A stretch of DNA of 64,000 nt, taken from the NCBI RefSeq assembly GCF_002831665.1, contig NZ_CP025118.1:1550001-1614000 (forward strand). Reading direction: 5' to 3'. Both the position numbers and the translations under genes were made by a program. The DNA is from Lacinutrix sp. Bg11-31 (GTDB lineage: Bacteria; Bacteroidota; Bacteroidia; Flavobacteriales; Flavobacteriaceae). The notes beneath the pieces were generated by a model. It worked only from the letters and a program-made list of their open reading frames with translations, was not told where the DNA came from and ran no database searches. Shown piece by piece: positions 55,738 to 64,000 of this stretch (within the stretch, counting starts at the first letter, position 1; every line of letters begins with the position of its first letter).

Positions 55738-55777
55738 GTATTTAGTACTCAGTATTAAGTACTCGGTATTCAATAAG
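55738..55777. repeat. 14-bp direct repeats between porD and recN
   Basis: GTATTTAGTACTCA (55738-55751) and GTATTAAGTACTCG (55752-55765) are near-identical; a third partial copy GTATTCAATAAG follows. An AT-rich palindromic stretch lies just beyond (about 55785-55815). Purpose unknown. Confidence 0.7.
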
Positions 55778-55806
55778 TGGTTGTATATTAAATAAAATAA
55801 ATTTAT

Positions 55807-56694
55807 TTAATACTTAATATTCCTCCATTTACTGGCATGCGTTGGTGCTATTCTATTTAATAAGTCTACTAAACTAGTAATATCTACATTTGGACCAGCA
55901 GAAAAAATCTGCTCAATTTCTTCGGCTTTAGCATCAAAAAACACACGCGCTAAATAAGAGTTTGGTCTGTTCGCATTCATTTTTCTAAAGTAAGCAAGCG
56001 CTAAAGCTATTTCGTTTTTAGCGTCTTTATTGCTTGTACTCATAATGTCCATACCTTTTCTATGGTAATTATACATTACGGTTCTAAAGTCGCTAAATGT
56101 TGGAGATAAAACATTATCGATAAGCGCAAACTTACTTTGTAACCCATCTTCTAATTTCCAACCTTTATAGTTTTCTTGCTGAGAGTAATTTACAATACGT
56201 TGTGCTTGTTTAAAATAAGTGTTTCCACCTTCTATTGCAAAAGATTCTGCATCTAAACCCAACACCATATTGATATGAAATGCTAATACAGATACAAGGT
56301 TAGATTCGTATTGGTTTTCGTTGTAAGTTAAATTTTGAAATTCTAAATATCTAAAAGAAAAATCTTTATCGTTTATATTATAAATAGGCGTTGTGTATGT
56401 AGAACCAAACACTGGTCTAGACGATTGCACTTGTACTGAGCCTTCAAAACTCTCACCATTTTGCTCGGTAATATTAATTACAATATTACAATCTATACGC
56501 TCTTGAGGCTTAAATTTTCTTTTAGTCCACTGTGTTTTGTTTACAAACTCTGTTAATTGTTTCTCTAAGGTTTTAAAAACCTGAATATTCTCGTTACCAG
56601 TTAACTGTGCATTTACAACCACATTACAATTAAGCTCTTGAGAGAACCCAAGACTTGTTGTAAAAAAGACTAAAAGTATAAGTAGATTACGCAT
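55807..56694 (-). CDS. porD: Type IX secretion PorD-like protein (DUF4835)
   Basis: The 295-residue protein has a signal peptide (FFTTSLGFSQ) and the family blocks ELNCNVVVNAQL, FKPQERIDCNIVINITEQ, QSSRPVFGSTYTTP, FRYLEFQNLTYN and SVLAFHINMVLGLDAESF. DUF4835 proteins are annotated as T9SS protein PorD. Its place downstream of coaBC, with an 8-bp overlap, is typical. The T9SS role is consistent with three sorting-domain cargo proteins in the window; direct evidence is absent here. Confidence 0.85.
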   Translation of the reverse strand: MRNLLILLVFFTTSLGFSQELNCNVVVNAQLTGNENIQVFKTLEKQLTEFVNKTQWTKRKFKPQERIDCNIVINITEQNGESFEGSVQVQSSRPVFGSTYTTPIYNINDKDFSFRYLEFQNLTYNENQYESNLVSVLAFHINMVLGLDAESFAIEGGNTYFKQAQRIVNYSQQENYKGWKLEDGLQSKFALIDNVLSPTFSDFRTVMYNYHRKGMDIMSTSNKDAKNEIALALAYFRKMNANRPNSYLARVFFDAKAEEIEQIFSAGPNVDITSLVDLLNRIAPTHASKWRNIKY

Positions 56695-57898
56695 TTAATT
56701 TTTGTGTTATAACACTTAGTATATCTATTGCCACTTCTGCTTTAGATTTTAATTGATAAGCGTTTATGTTGTTTTTATTATCGATAAGGGTTACTTTATT
56801 AGTGTCTGTTTTAAAACCTGCACCTTTATCTTTTAACGAATTTAAAACAATTAAGTCTAAATTCTTCTTTTTTAGTTTGCCTTTTGCATATTCCAATTCA
56901 TTATCTGTTTCCAATGCAAAACCAACTAAAAGTTGATTTGTTTTTATAGCTCCTAATGAGGCTAAAATATCTTTTGTTTTCTCTAACTCTAGTGTTAACG
57001 TTTCACCTTTCTTTTTTATTTTACTCTTAGATATTTCTTTTGGTCTGTAATCTGCAACTGCTGCAGAAAGTATGGCAACATCAACAGTACTAAAATACTC
57101 GTGAGAAGCAACGTACATGTCTTGCGCACTAATAACAGGTATAACTTGTATTAAACTGTGCTTTATTTTTTGGTGTGTAGGGCCAGTAATTAAAATAACC
57201 TCAGCTCCTAAATTAGCTGATGCTTTTGCTATTTCAAAACCCATTTTACCACTAGAGTGATTTCCAATAAACCGTACTGGATCTAAAGCTTCATAAGTAG
57301 GACCAGCTGTAATAAGAACCTTTTTACCTTTTAAAGGTAGGTTTTTTAAAATATCTGCTTCCATAAAAGCAACTATATCTTCTGGTTCTGCAAGGCGACC
57401 TTGCCCAACCAAACCACTAGCTAGTTCTCCAGAAGTTGCAGGAATCATAATATTCCCAAAACTTTCTAGTTTAGCAAAAGTGTTTTTTGTTGAAGGATGA
57501 ATATACATATCTAAATCCATTGCAGGTGCAAAATACACTGGACATTTAGCAGATAAATAAGTTGCTAGCAACAAATTATCGCAAGTGCCATTTGCCATTT
57601 TAGACAAGGTATTTGCAGTGGCAGGAGCAACTAAAAAATAGTCTGCCCAAAGGCCTAACTCTACATGGTTGTTCCATTCTGCATTTTCATCGTCTTTATT
57701 ATAAAACGAAGAATGCACAGGATTTTTAGATAGTGTGGAAAGTGTAAGAGGTGTTACAAAGTCTTTAGAAGCAGGCGTCATTACAACTTTTACGTTTGCA
57801 CCTGCTTTTATAAACACTCTTACTAATGTGGCTGTTTTATAAGCAGCAATACCAGCACTAATGCCTAAAAGTATATTTTTGCCGCTTAAAATAGACAT
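56687..57898 (-). CDS. coaBC: Bifunctional phosphopantothenoylcysteine decarboxylase / synthetase
   Basis: The N-terminal flavin decarboxylase part has NILLGISAGIAAYKTATLVR, NNHVELGLWADYFLVAPATANTLSKMANG and PAMDLDMY. The C-terminal ligase part has GKKVLITAGPTYEALDPVRFIGNHSSGKMGFEIA and the KIKKKGETLTLELEKTKDIL block. The 403-residue bifunctional form is normal. It lies between rpoZ (5 bp) and porD (overlap). Confidence 0.96.
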   Translation of the reverse strand: MSILSGKNILLGISAGIAAYKTATLVRVFIKAGANVKVVMTPASKDFVTPLTLSTLSKNPVHSSFYNKDDENAEWNNHVELGLWADYFLVAPATANTLSKMANGTCDNLLLATYLSAKCPVYFAPAMDLDMYIHPSTKNTFAKLESFGNIMIPATSGELASGLVGQGRLAEPEDIVAFMEADILKNLPLKGKKVLITAGPTYEALDPVRFIGNHSSGKMGFEIAKASANLGAEVILITGPTHQKIKHSLIQVIPVISAQDMYVASHEYFSTVDVAILSAAVADYRPKEISKSKIKKKGETLTLELEKTKDILASLGAIKTNQLLVGFALETDNELEYAKGKLKKKNLDLIVLNSLKDKGAGFKTDTNKVTLIDNKNNINAYQLKSKAEVAIDILSVITQKLNA

Positions 57899-57903
57899 AG
57901 TAA

Positions 57904-58233
57904 TTAGTCTTGGTTTTCTTCTTCTGTACTTCTATGGTAAACTTTACCATCTAACCATTCTTTAACTGCTAAAGCATGTGGCTTAGGTAGTTTTTCGTAG
58001 AATTTAGAGACTTCAATTTGCTCTTTGTTTTCAAAGATTTCTTCTAAAGAATCGTTATAAGTTGCAAACTCCTCCAACTTTTCGATTAATTCCTTTTTAA
58101 TTTCAGAATTAATTTGCTCTGCTCTTTTTGCAATTATTGAAATTGCTTCGTAGATGTTTTCTGTTGGTGCATCAACTTTATTTCTATCGTAAGTTGTTGT
58201 ACTTAAAGGAGCATCGATTTTTTTTAAATCCAT
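57904..58233 (-). CDS. rpoZ: RNA polymerase omega subunit, Bacteroidota type
   Basis: The 109-residue protein follows the Bacteroidota RpoZ pattern: DLKKIDAPLSTTTYDRNKVDAPTENIYEAISIIAKRAEQIN, with the omega-like helix ENIYEAISIIAKRAEQI. The order bamD-rpoZ-coaBC is conserved in the phylum and supports the call. It starts 10 bp after bamD. Confidence 0.92.
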   Translation of the reverse strand: MDLKKIDAPLSTTTYDRNKVDAPTENIYEAISIIAKRAEQINSEIKKELIEKLEEFATYNDSLEEIFENKEQIEVSKFYEKLPKPHALAVKEWLDGKVYHRSTEEENQD

Positions 58234-58243
58234 AGTTGTTATA

Positions 58244-59044
58244 TTAACTTTTTGTATTGTACTGTTCTAATTGTTTTAAAGCATCTTCATACTTTGTTGT
58301 AGCATCTTCTAAATACTCTGAAGTAGCATATCCTCTTTTAAAGGTATTGTAATTTGTTATTGTAGCTTCTAAACGTGCTTTCTTTTTATACTCAACACTT
58401 TTTGTTGCCAATTGATAAGCAGAATCGAATTTAAGATATAAAGCTTCCTCACGAAGTGAAGATCCTGGGAAATCAATTATAAAATTATCTATTGAAGAAA
58501 CTGATGCTTTAAAATCTGAAATCCTATTGTATTGCTTTGCAGTTTCGAATGCTTTTTTCTCTAACTTATAACTTAATTCTTTTACTAAAGCGTTTACTTC
58601 TGTAGCATTTGTAGATTCTGGATATACATTAATGTATTCCTGTAATTTTTCTAGTGCTGTAAAAGTATCTTCTTGATCTTTAGAATAAACAGGCGAAAGT
58701 TGATAATAACTTTTAGCTGCTTTAAAAAGAGCTTCTTCTTTTTTAGAACTTTTTGGATAAGCAGAAACAAAACGCTCAAAATGATAACCAGAAACATAAA
58801 ATTGTTCCATTTGATAAGAGGCATCTGCATTTAGATACATTAATCTTTCGGCTTGAGGTTTACCTCTGTATTGAGGAATTGCTTGCTCGAACAAACGATT
58901 CGCTTTAGAAAATTTTCCTGCATTATACAGCTCTTCTCCTACTTTATATTTTGTAGCGGCATCTTCAGACTTTAGCGCCTTTTGAAATTCGTTACAAGAC
59001 GTAAATGTTAAGACTAATAATAGTAAATAAAATATGTTTTTCAT
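58244..59044 (-). CDS. bamD: Outer-membrane protein assembly lipoprotein BamD
   Basis: BamD is the TPR lipoprotein of the BAM complex. The lipobox LVLTFTSC gives Cys near residue 17, followed by TPR units: AATKYKVGEELYNAGKFSKANRLFEQAIPQYRG, AYPKSSKKEEALFKAAKSYYQLSPVY, DTFTALEKLQEYINVYPES. The length of 266 residues is standard. It heads a five-gene series with rpoZ, coaBC, porD and recN. Confidence 0.95.
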   Translation of the reverse strand: MKNIFYLLLLVLTFTSCNEFQKALKSEDAATKYKVGEELYNAGKFSKANRLFEQAIPQYRGKPQAERLMYLNADASYQMEQFYVSGYHFERFVSAYPKSSKKEEALFKAAKSYYQLSPVYSKDQEDTFTALEKLQEYINVYPESTNATEVNALVKELSYKLEKKAFETAKQYNRISDFKASVSSIDNFIIDFPGSSLREEALYLKFDSAYQLATKSVEYKKKARLEATITNYNTFKRGYATSEYLEDATTKYEDALKQLEQYNTKS

Positions 59045-59211
59045 CAGGTCTTTTTAATGTTTTTTCATCTGTTTTAATGGAATTCGCTAAAGCTCATTTC
59101 ATAGATTTTCAAACAAGATGCAAAAATACGCTATTAATATGGATTTTAAAAATATAATTTCTGTGCTAAAATAAGAGTTGAAATTAAGCTACCACGCGCT
59201 TTAAGTAATAT

Positions 59212-60099
59212 TTAACGATTATTAAATTGTGCTAAAAAGTTTTTTATCTTGAGTTTTAATTCATCGGTTGCAACTACAAGTGGCAAACGCACAGTATCAT
59301 TACACAAATCTAAAGCTTGTAAAACAGCTTTAATTCCTGCTGGATTGTTTTCAGAAAAAATAAGACTTGTTATCTCCATTAAAGCAAAATGAAGTTTATA
59401 AGCTTCCTTTGCTTCTCCTGCTCTACCAAGTGATATCATTTTAGAAAATGCTTTTGGTAATGCTTGTCCAATTACAGAAATCACACCATCTCCTCCTGCA
59501 AGAGCAACACTTAATGCTAAATCATCGTCTCCAGAAATCACTCCAAAACCTTCTGGTTTATCTTTTAGTAAGTGCAAATATTGTGCAACATTGTTTCCTG
59601 CTTCTTTTACTGCTACTATGTTTTCGAAATCGTTAGCCAATCTTAAGGTTGTTTCTGGCAACATATTAGAAGCTGTTCTTCCTGGAACATTATATAAAAT
59701 AATTGGCACAGGACATACATTAGAAATTGCTTTAAAATGCTGATAAATCCCTTCTTGTGTTGGCTTACTATAATATGGAGAAACAGATAGAATTCCTGCA
59801 AGTTCAGAAAAATCTGTAGCCTCTATTTCTTTTATTACTTCTGCTGTATTATTTCCACCAATACCTAAAACCAATGGTAGTCTGCCATTATTAGCTTTAC
59901 TAATTGTAGCAATACACGCTTGTTTTTCTTGCTTAGTAATGGTTACACTTTCTCCTGTGGTACCATTAATTACAATATAATTTGTGCCATTATTAATATT
60001 GAATTCTACAATATTAGCTAAGGCTTCATGATCGACTTCTCCTTTGGTTGTAAATGGTGTTACTATTGCGATTCCTGTTCCTAAAAAAGGGTTTTTCAT
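59212..60099 (-). CDS. dapA: 4-hydroxy-tetrahydrodipicolinate synthase
   Basis: DapA condenses pyruvate with aspartate semialdehyde in lysine and peptidoglycan synthesis. The 295-residue TIM barrel has the Schiff-base Lys at 165 in NIVAVKEAGNN, the Tyr at 136 in ILYNVPGRTASN, the GTTGES motif and GDDDLALSVALAGGDGVISV. It starts 5 bp after a DUF6913 gene, co-directional. Confidence 0.96.
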   Translation of the reverse strand: MKNPFLGTGIAIVTPFTTKGEVDHEALANIVEFNINNGTNYIVINGTTGESVTITKQEKQACIATISKANNGRLPLVLGIGGNNTAEVIKEIEATDFSELAGILSVSPYYSKPTQEGIYQHFKAISNVCPVPIILYNVPGRTASNMLPETTLRLANDFENIVAVKEAGNNVAQYLHLLKDKPEGFGVISGDDDLALSVALAGGDGVISVIGQALPKAFSKMISLGRAGEAKEAYKLHFALMEITSLIFSENNPAGIKAVLQALDLCNDTVRLPLVVATDELKLKIKNFLAQFNNR

Positions 60100-60104
60100 T
60101 TTAA

Positions 60105-60623
60105 CTATATTTTATTTAGAATATTGAGATATTTTTTTAATTCTGAAGTAAATGTTTTAAAATCATTTATTTCGGTTTTAATTATTAAGTCGTTTATACG
60201 TTCATCAGTTTCTAAAATTCCAACTTTAAACTTAGATTTAGATGCAACCGTTAATAGCTTTAAAGGTGTTGTTTCTTTTTTATAATAACTAATTAAGAGA
60301 TCGAACTCTGTATTTAAAAACTGTTTTAATGCAGCTTCTTTAATAGTACCTTTCCACCCTAAATGCTTCAATGTATAGGTTGGACTATAAGCTTTCTCTT
60401 CTTTTTTTACTTGAGGCTTAAAAGCTATTATTTCTATGTTTTCTTTCTTAGTATTTAATTCTTCAGCTAAAGCATTAAAAATAGGAACATTAGTTAACTC
60501 TTCAGCATTAAAAATAACTCCAATACGTTTTGTTTTAGTATTAGACTGTGAAACAACTCTCATTTTTAACTGAGAATTAATATAGTTTTTATTAGATTTT
60601 TCTTTAAATCCTTTTAAAATCAT
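60105..60623 (-). CDS. DUF6913-type protein
   Basis: This 172-residue soluble protein is rich in Lys and Glu and has no signal peptide. It shows the blocks KRIGVIFNAEELTNVPIFNALAEELN, LKHLGWKGTIKEAALKQFLNTEFDLLISYY and SKSKFKVGILETDERINDLI, which I associate with a Bacteroidota family of unknown function that is often next to dapA. It lies 5 bp from dapA. Confidence 0.75.
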   Translation of the reverse strand: MILKGFKEKSNKNYINSQLKMRVVSQSNTKTKRIGVIFNAEELTNVPIFNALAEELNTKKENIEIIAFKPQVKKEEKAYSPTYTLKHLGWKGTIKEAALKQFLNTEFDLLISYYKKETTPLKLLTVASKSKFKVGILETDERINDLIIKTEINDFKTFTSELKKYLNILNKI

Positions 60624-60693
60624 TTATATTTATGCTTTGTACAAAAGTAGGAAAACCAACCAAATGTTTTCTATAAAATTCTAAGTATTACAC

Positions 60694-61455
60694 ATGAAAA
60701 AATACCACTTATTAATTTCAATTTGCTTTCTTATATGTATATCCTCTTGTAAGCAAGAGCCACCTACACTTTTTAAGATTGAAGGTAAACAAATTGGCAT
60801 AAAAGACAGTCTTGAAATAGACCAAGATTTTGATGCAATAATTTCTCCATATCGAGATAGATTAGAAGAAGATATGCATGCTGTGTTATCTTACGCTCCA
60901 GAAACTTACAGCAAATCTGACGGACATTTAAATACAGCTATTGGAAACCTTATGGCAGACGTTGTTTTTAAAGAAGGTGATTATGTTTTTAACAAAAGGA
61001 CTAACAAACATATTGATGCTGTAATATTAAATCATGGAGGTATTCGCTCGATAATTTCTAAAGGAGATATTACTACAGAAACGGCTTTTCAAGTGATGCC
61101 TTTTGAAAACAGTATTGTAGTTATTGCATTAAAAGGACAGCAAATGGATAGTATGATGCAGTATTTAAGCTATGCAAAAAGAGCGCATCCTGTACAAGGT
61201 ATACAGCTTACTTTAGACAAAGACTATAAAATTTCTAAAGCTTTAATTGGAGGAAAACCTATTGTAAAAGATAAAACATACTATGTAGCGACTAATGATT
61301 ACTTATACGATGGTGGAGATGGAATGCGCTTTTTTAAGCCTAATGATTCGGTTTACCATCTAGACTATAAAATTAGAAATGCTATGATTGATTACTTTAA
61401 AAAAGTAGATACCATAAACCCGAAGATTGATAATCGCTTTACCCAAACTAAATAA
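60694..61455 (+). CDS. 5'-nucleotidase C-terminal domain lipoprotein
   Basis: This 253-residue protein is the C-terminal (substrate-binding) domain of UshA-type nucleotidases as a separate gene: HLNTAIGNLMADVVF, AVILNHGGIRSIISKG, VMPFENSIVVIALKGQQ and TYYVATNDYLYDGGDGM. A signal peptide with lipobox (CFLICISSC) makes it a likely lipoprotein. The catalytic metallophosphatase domain is the next gene, 9 bp downstream, so the usual order in one chain is reversed. Confidence 0.85.
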   Translation: MKKYHLLISICFLICISSCKQEPPTLFKIEGKQIGIKDSLEIDQDFDAIISPYRDRLEEDMHAVLSYAPETYSKSDGHLNTAIGNLMADVVFKEGDYVFNKRTNKHIDAVILNHGGIRSIISKGDITTETAFQVMPFENSIVVIALKGQQMDSMMQYLSYAKRAHPVQGIQLTLDKDYKISKALIGGKPIVKDKTYYVATNDYLYDGGDGMRFFKPNDSVYHLDYKIRNAMIDYFKKVDTINPKIDNRFTQTK

Positions 61456-61464
61456 TAAAACAAA

Positions 61465-62382
61465 ATGAAACGTAGAACATTTATACAACAATCGTCTGCT
61501 GCAACAGCCTTGGTTACTCTTGGCGGATTTGGGTTTCAGTCATGCAATGCAACTGTAAAAACTAAAAAAATAACCATATTACATACTAACGATGTACACA
61601 GTCATATAGATCCTTTTGGTCCTGATGATGCTAGAAATGCTAATCAAGGTGGTGTTGCAAGACGCGCTACTCTAGTTGAGGCCATTAGAAATGAAAACCC
61701 AAACACTTTACTACTTGATGCTGGTGATATTTTTCAAGGTACGCCATATTTTAACTATTATGGCGGTGAGCTTGAATTTAAGCTTATGTCTAAAATGAAA
61801 TACGATGCTGCCACTATTGGTAATCATGATTTCGATAATGGCATTGATGGTTTATACGCACAGTTACCACATGCAAGCTTTCAGTTTTTATCTGCCAATT
61901 ACGATTTTAAAAACACAGTAATGGACACTCATGTTAAACCTTATCATGTGTTTATAAAAGACGGAATTAAAGTTGGCGTTTTTGGAGTTGGCATTAAACT
62001 GGATGGCTTAGTTAACAAAAGCATGTACAAGGAAACAGACTATTTAGATCCTATTGAAATTGCTACAGATATGTCTAGAGTTCTTAAAGAAGAAGAACAT
62101 TGCGACCTAATAATATGCTTGTCACATTTAGGTTACTACTATTCAAAAAACCCAGATAAAGTGTGTGATCTTACACTTGCTAAAGCGACTAAAAATATAG
62201 ACTTAATTATTGGAGGCCATACACATACTTTTTTACCAAAACCGACTGTTGCCCAAAATAGCGAAGGCAAAAACGTATTGGTAAACCAAGTGGGTTGCTA
62301 TGGTATTAATTTAGGTAAAATCGATTTTTATTTTGATGCCGAAAAGAACAAAACTGCAGATGGCACTTCTATAATAGTGTAA
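61465..62382 (+). CDS. 5'-nucleotidase metallophosphatase domain protein
   Basis: This 305-residue protein holds the dinuclear metal centre of UshA-type enzymes: TILHTNDVHSHIDPFG, LLDAGDIFQGTPYFN, ATIGNHDFDNGIDGLY, IICLSHLGYYYS and IIGGHTHTFLP. The N-terminus MKRRTFIQQSSAATALVT looks like a Tat signal (RRTFIQ), followed by a lipobox-like FQSC, so it may be an exported, folded lipoprotein. With the preceding gene it forms a two-subunit nucleotidase or 2',3'-cyclic nucleotide phosphodiesterase. Confidence 0.88.
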   Translation: MKRRTFIQQSSAATALVTLGGFGFQSCNATVKTKKITILHTNDVHSHIDPFGPDDARNANQGGVARRATLVEAIRNENPNTLLLDAGDIFQGTPYFNYYGGELEFKLMSKMKYDAATIGNHDFDNGIDGLYAQLPHASFQFLSANYDFKNTVMDTHVKPYHVFIKDGIKVGVFGVGIKLDGLVNKSMYKETDYLDPIEIATDMSRVLKEEEHCDLIICLSHLGYYYSKNPDKVCDLTLAKATKNIDLIIGGHTHTFLPKPTVAQNSEGKNVLVNQVGCYGINLGKIDFYFDAEKNKTADGTSIIV

Positions 62383-62419
62383 TACAAAACTATATATTGC
62401 GACCAAAGCTATTAGTATT

Positions 62420-62796
62420 ATGAAAACCAAAATACTACTAGGATTGCGCATAATTATAGCCCTTGTTTTAATACAAACACTGCGTTTTAAAGTCACTACT
62501 CATCCAGATAGTGCTCCTTTTTTTTGAATAAATTGGCAAGGAACCTATTAGACGCATTACTTTTGGCATACTTGAGTTTATTGCTGGTGTACTATTACTA
62601 GTACCAAAAACTATTTGAATTGGCGTAGCTCTTACCATTTCTGTAATTGGAGGCGCACTATTTATGCACATAGCCAAATATAGTTATAGACGTAAATGGA
62701 GATGGAGGTGTTTTATTTGTTACAGCACTAATAACATTTACACTAGCTACTATTCTACTCTTTTTCTACAGAAAAGACATTCCGTTTTTAAAATAA
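62420..62796 (+). pseudogene. DoxX-like membrane protein pseudogene
   Basis: From ATG 62420 the sequence reads MKTKILLGLRIIIALVLIQT ... then HPDSAPFF, ending at TGA after an 8-T run (62518-62525). Shifted by one base, it continues KEPIRRITFGILEFIAGVLL with TGA 62616-62618 where Trp is expected. A second shift near 62685 leads to IDVNGDGGVLFVTALITFTL and RKDIPFLK, ending TAA 62794-62796. A stop at 62529-62531 is also in that middle frame. Four hydrophobic helices fit a DoxX-family protein. With two shifts and two internal stops, it is decayed. Confidence 0.85.
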
Positions 62797-63504
62797 AACT
62801 TTATAAAATGTATTAATTTTAGAAACTATATACACGTAAAGAAGATAAAAACCGACTATTAAAAGTACCGAATAGGCAACCCTTAAAATATACTCTGAAG
62901 ACACAAATATATAGGCAACCTGGACCATTTCTGAAAACACAATACATGCGCTAGCTAAAAAAAGTATTAATCCCTTTTTAGTATCGTGATATAAATAGTT
63001 TATTAAAGAAAATGAAAGCACCAAGAGTATACATATATTATAGCTGCATTCTATTAAAAACTCGAAGGTATAGATGGCTATAGTACTATCTGCTAAAATC
63101 ATTTGATTTAATACAAAAATTAAATAACCATTAAAAACAGTTAGTACAATAATCGGCACTTTAAACTTAGAAAAAAGCCTTTGGAAATTAATACTTTTGG
63201 AAATGTAAAGCAGTAAACTTATATAGCCTAGAATATATGCAATATTGCTAACTTTGGACAAAGCGTAAGCATCTAAGTACATTATTACTTTTACACATTC
63301 TGCAAAAGCACAAAAAATAAGAAATAGAGCAAAGAATTTACTTTTAACCTCGGATACTGTAAAATATAAATACACCAAAAATGGTAAAATAAGAGCTCTT
63401 GAAAAATCAGAGAGTGTTTCTACGTCAAACAACACGCCAACCATGAACAAACTGGCGATAACGATAAGCAAACCAGTTACTAACCGTAGCTTAGTAATTT
63501 TCAT
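62788..63504 (-). CDS. Integral membrane protein of unknown function
   Basis: The 238-residue protein has seven or eight hydrophobic helices from MKITKLRLVTGLLIVIASLFM to YLLYVYIVSKINTFYKVLF, with few charged loops. It loosely recalls the YhhN/TMEM86 lysoplasmalogenase layout, but I do not assign it. Its C-terminal half resembles the next gene (FELxxxxxNICILLVLSFSLINYLYH against LMIIIVLSFSFLNYIQN), so they are tandem paralogues. Confidence 0.65.
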   Translation of the reverse strand: MKITKLRLVTGLLIVIASLFMVGVLFDVETLSDFSRALILPFLVYLYFTVSEVKSKFFALFLIFCAFAECVKVIMYLDAYALSKVSNIAYILGYISLLLYISKSINFQRLFSKFKVPIIVLTVFNGYLIFVLNQMILADSTIAIYTFEFLIECSYNICILLVLSFSLINYLYHDTKKGLILFLASACIVFSEMVQVAYIFVSSEYILRVAYSVLLIVGFYLLYVYIVSKINTFYKVLF

Positions 63505-63620
63505 TGTAATAAATTTAGGTATTACAAATATAAAGCAAATTTACTAATAATCGTCTAAATATGCTTTTAATCGATAAAAAGACAATAAAGTTTATGCATT
63601 CGAAAAAAAAATAAAGATAT

Positions 63621-64000
63621 CTAAGTTGAATACCCTCTTTTAGCTTCCATAAATGTATGAAAGAACAACATAAGTATTCCACATACAAATAATATTGTAG
63701 AAGCATAACTTATTTTAATATCATCTACAATATAGTAGTAACCTATTAATACTAATTCTGAAAACGCAATTAACACACAAGAAACAAACAATAAAAGATA
63801 CTTATTGCGTATATTTTGAATATAATTTAAAAAAGAAAAAGACAAAACGATAATTATCATCAAACTATAAAGGAACTCAATAGCTTGAACTAATTCAATA
63901 TAATTGGATTCAAAATTTATAGGATTAATTATATTAACTAAAACATAAATCATATAAAAATCCAACATAAGTAAAACAATAAACTCAAATAGATAATTTT
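63621..64000 (-). CDS. Membrane protein, paralogue of the preceding gene (cut by window edge)
   Basis: The frame is open to the window edge, so the start lies beyond 64000. The visible part has at least four hydrophobic helices (LVQAIEFLYSLMIIIVLSFS, LLFVSCVLIAFSELVLIGYYYI, ISYASTILFVCGILMLFFHT) and ends AKRGYST. It shares the spacing of the C-terminal half of the gene ending at 62788, including FSExV-YY. Function unknown. Confidence 0.65.
   Translation of the reverse strand, partial: NYLFEFIVLLMLDFYMIYVLVNIINPINFESNYIELVQAIEFLYSLMIIIVLSFSFLNYIQNIRNKYLLLFVSCVLIAFSELVLIGYYYIVDDIKISYASTILFVCGILMLFFHTFMEAKRGYST

Overview
The window is an AT-rich stretch of chromosome from a member of the Flavobacteriaceae (Bacteroidota). 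This placement rests on several signs: three secreted proteins with type IX secretion (T9SS) C-terminal sorting domains plus a PorD-like gene, many MK-type lipoproteins, the bamD-rpoZ-coaBC-porD-recN cluster, a Bacteroidota-type RpoZ, carboxypeptidase-regulatory/DUF5686 and TonB-plug outer-membrane proteins, promoter boxes of the TTG / TAnnTTTG type, and almost no Shine-Dalgarno sequences. The genus cannot be fixed from the sequence alone. Nothing looks like a prophage, a CRISPR array or a large island. No rRNA or tRNA gene was recognised.

Layout. 1-13.3 kb: a truncated glutaminyl cyclotransferase, a thioesterase, a secreted lipoprotein, glyA and fahA (divergent), small lipoproteins, ytxJ, clpB and a repeat-rich surface protein. 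13.4-16.5 kb: a large CRTAC1/UnbV-type gene split by one in-frame TAA. 16.6-27.1 kb: mqo, an OmpW-like porin, a deoC-deoD-phosphatase-GNAT-smpB series, a secreted subtilase, a DUF5686 protein, an ACT protein and an SMR exporter. 27.1-28.0 kb: an orphan lipoprotein flanked by repeat-like intergenic DNA. 28.0-39.9 kb: a secreted S51 peptidase, pcm, a Gfo/Idh/MocA oxidoreductase, a 3-hydroxyacyl-CoA dehydrogenase between two copies of a small dispersed repeat, DUF1015, yggS, a four-helix-bundle gene inside a perfect 16-bp inverted repeat, a DnaQ/GIY-YIG nuclease, DUF3857, a potassium channel and miaA. 39.9-44.6 kb: two tandem paralogues joining macroglobulin-like and TonB-plug domains. 44.7-49.6 kb: an RprXY-like two-component pair, then coaE, a YbbR-like gene and a glycosyltransferase. 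50-62.4 kb: a 962-residue T9SS adhesin-like protein, fabI, the bamD-to-recN cluster, dapA, and a 5'-nucleotidase encoded as two separate domain genes. 62.4-64 kb: a decayed DoxX-like pseudogene and two related membrane-protein genes, the second cut by the window edge.

Most of the content is core metabolism, envelope assembly and T9SS export. The most unusual features are the inverted-repeat-bounded four-helix-bundle gene, which resembles the intervening sequences of 23S rRNA but sits between two protein genes; the nonsense-interrupted CRTAC1 gene; the nested dyad upstream of clpB; and the dispersed repeats around hbd and around the orphan lipoprotein. The S8 peptidase with Glu at the catalytic Asp position is also worth a check. 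Function calls rest on recognised motifs and family resemblance; no database search was made.
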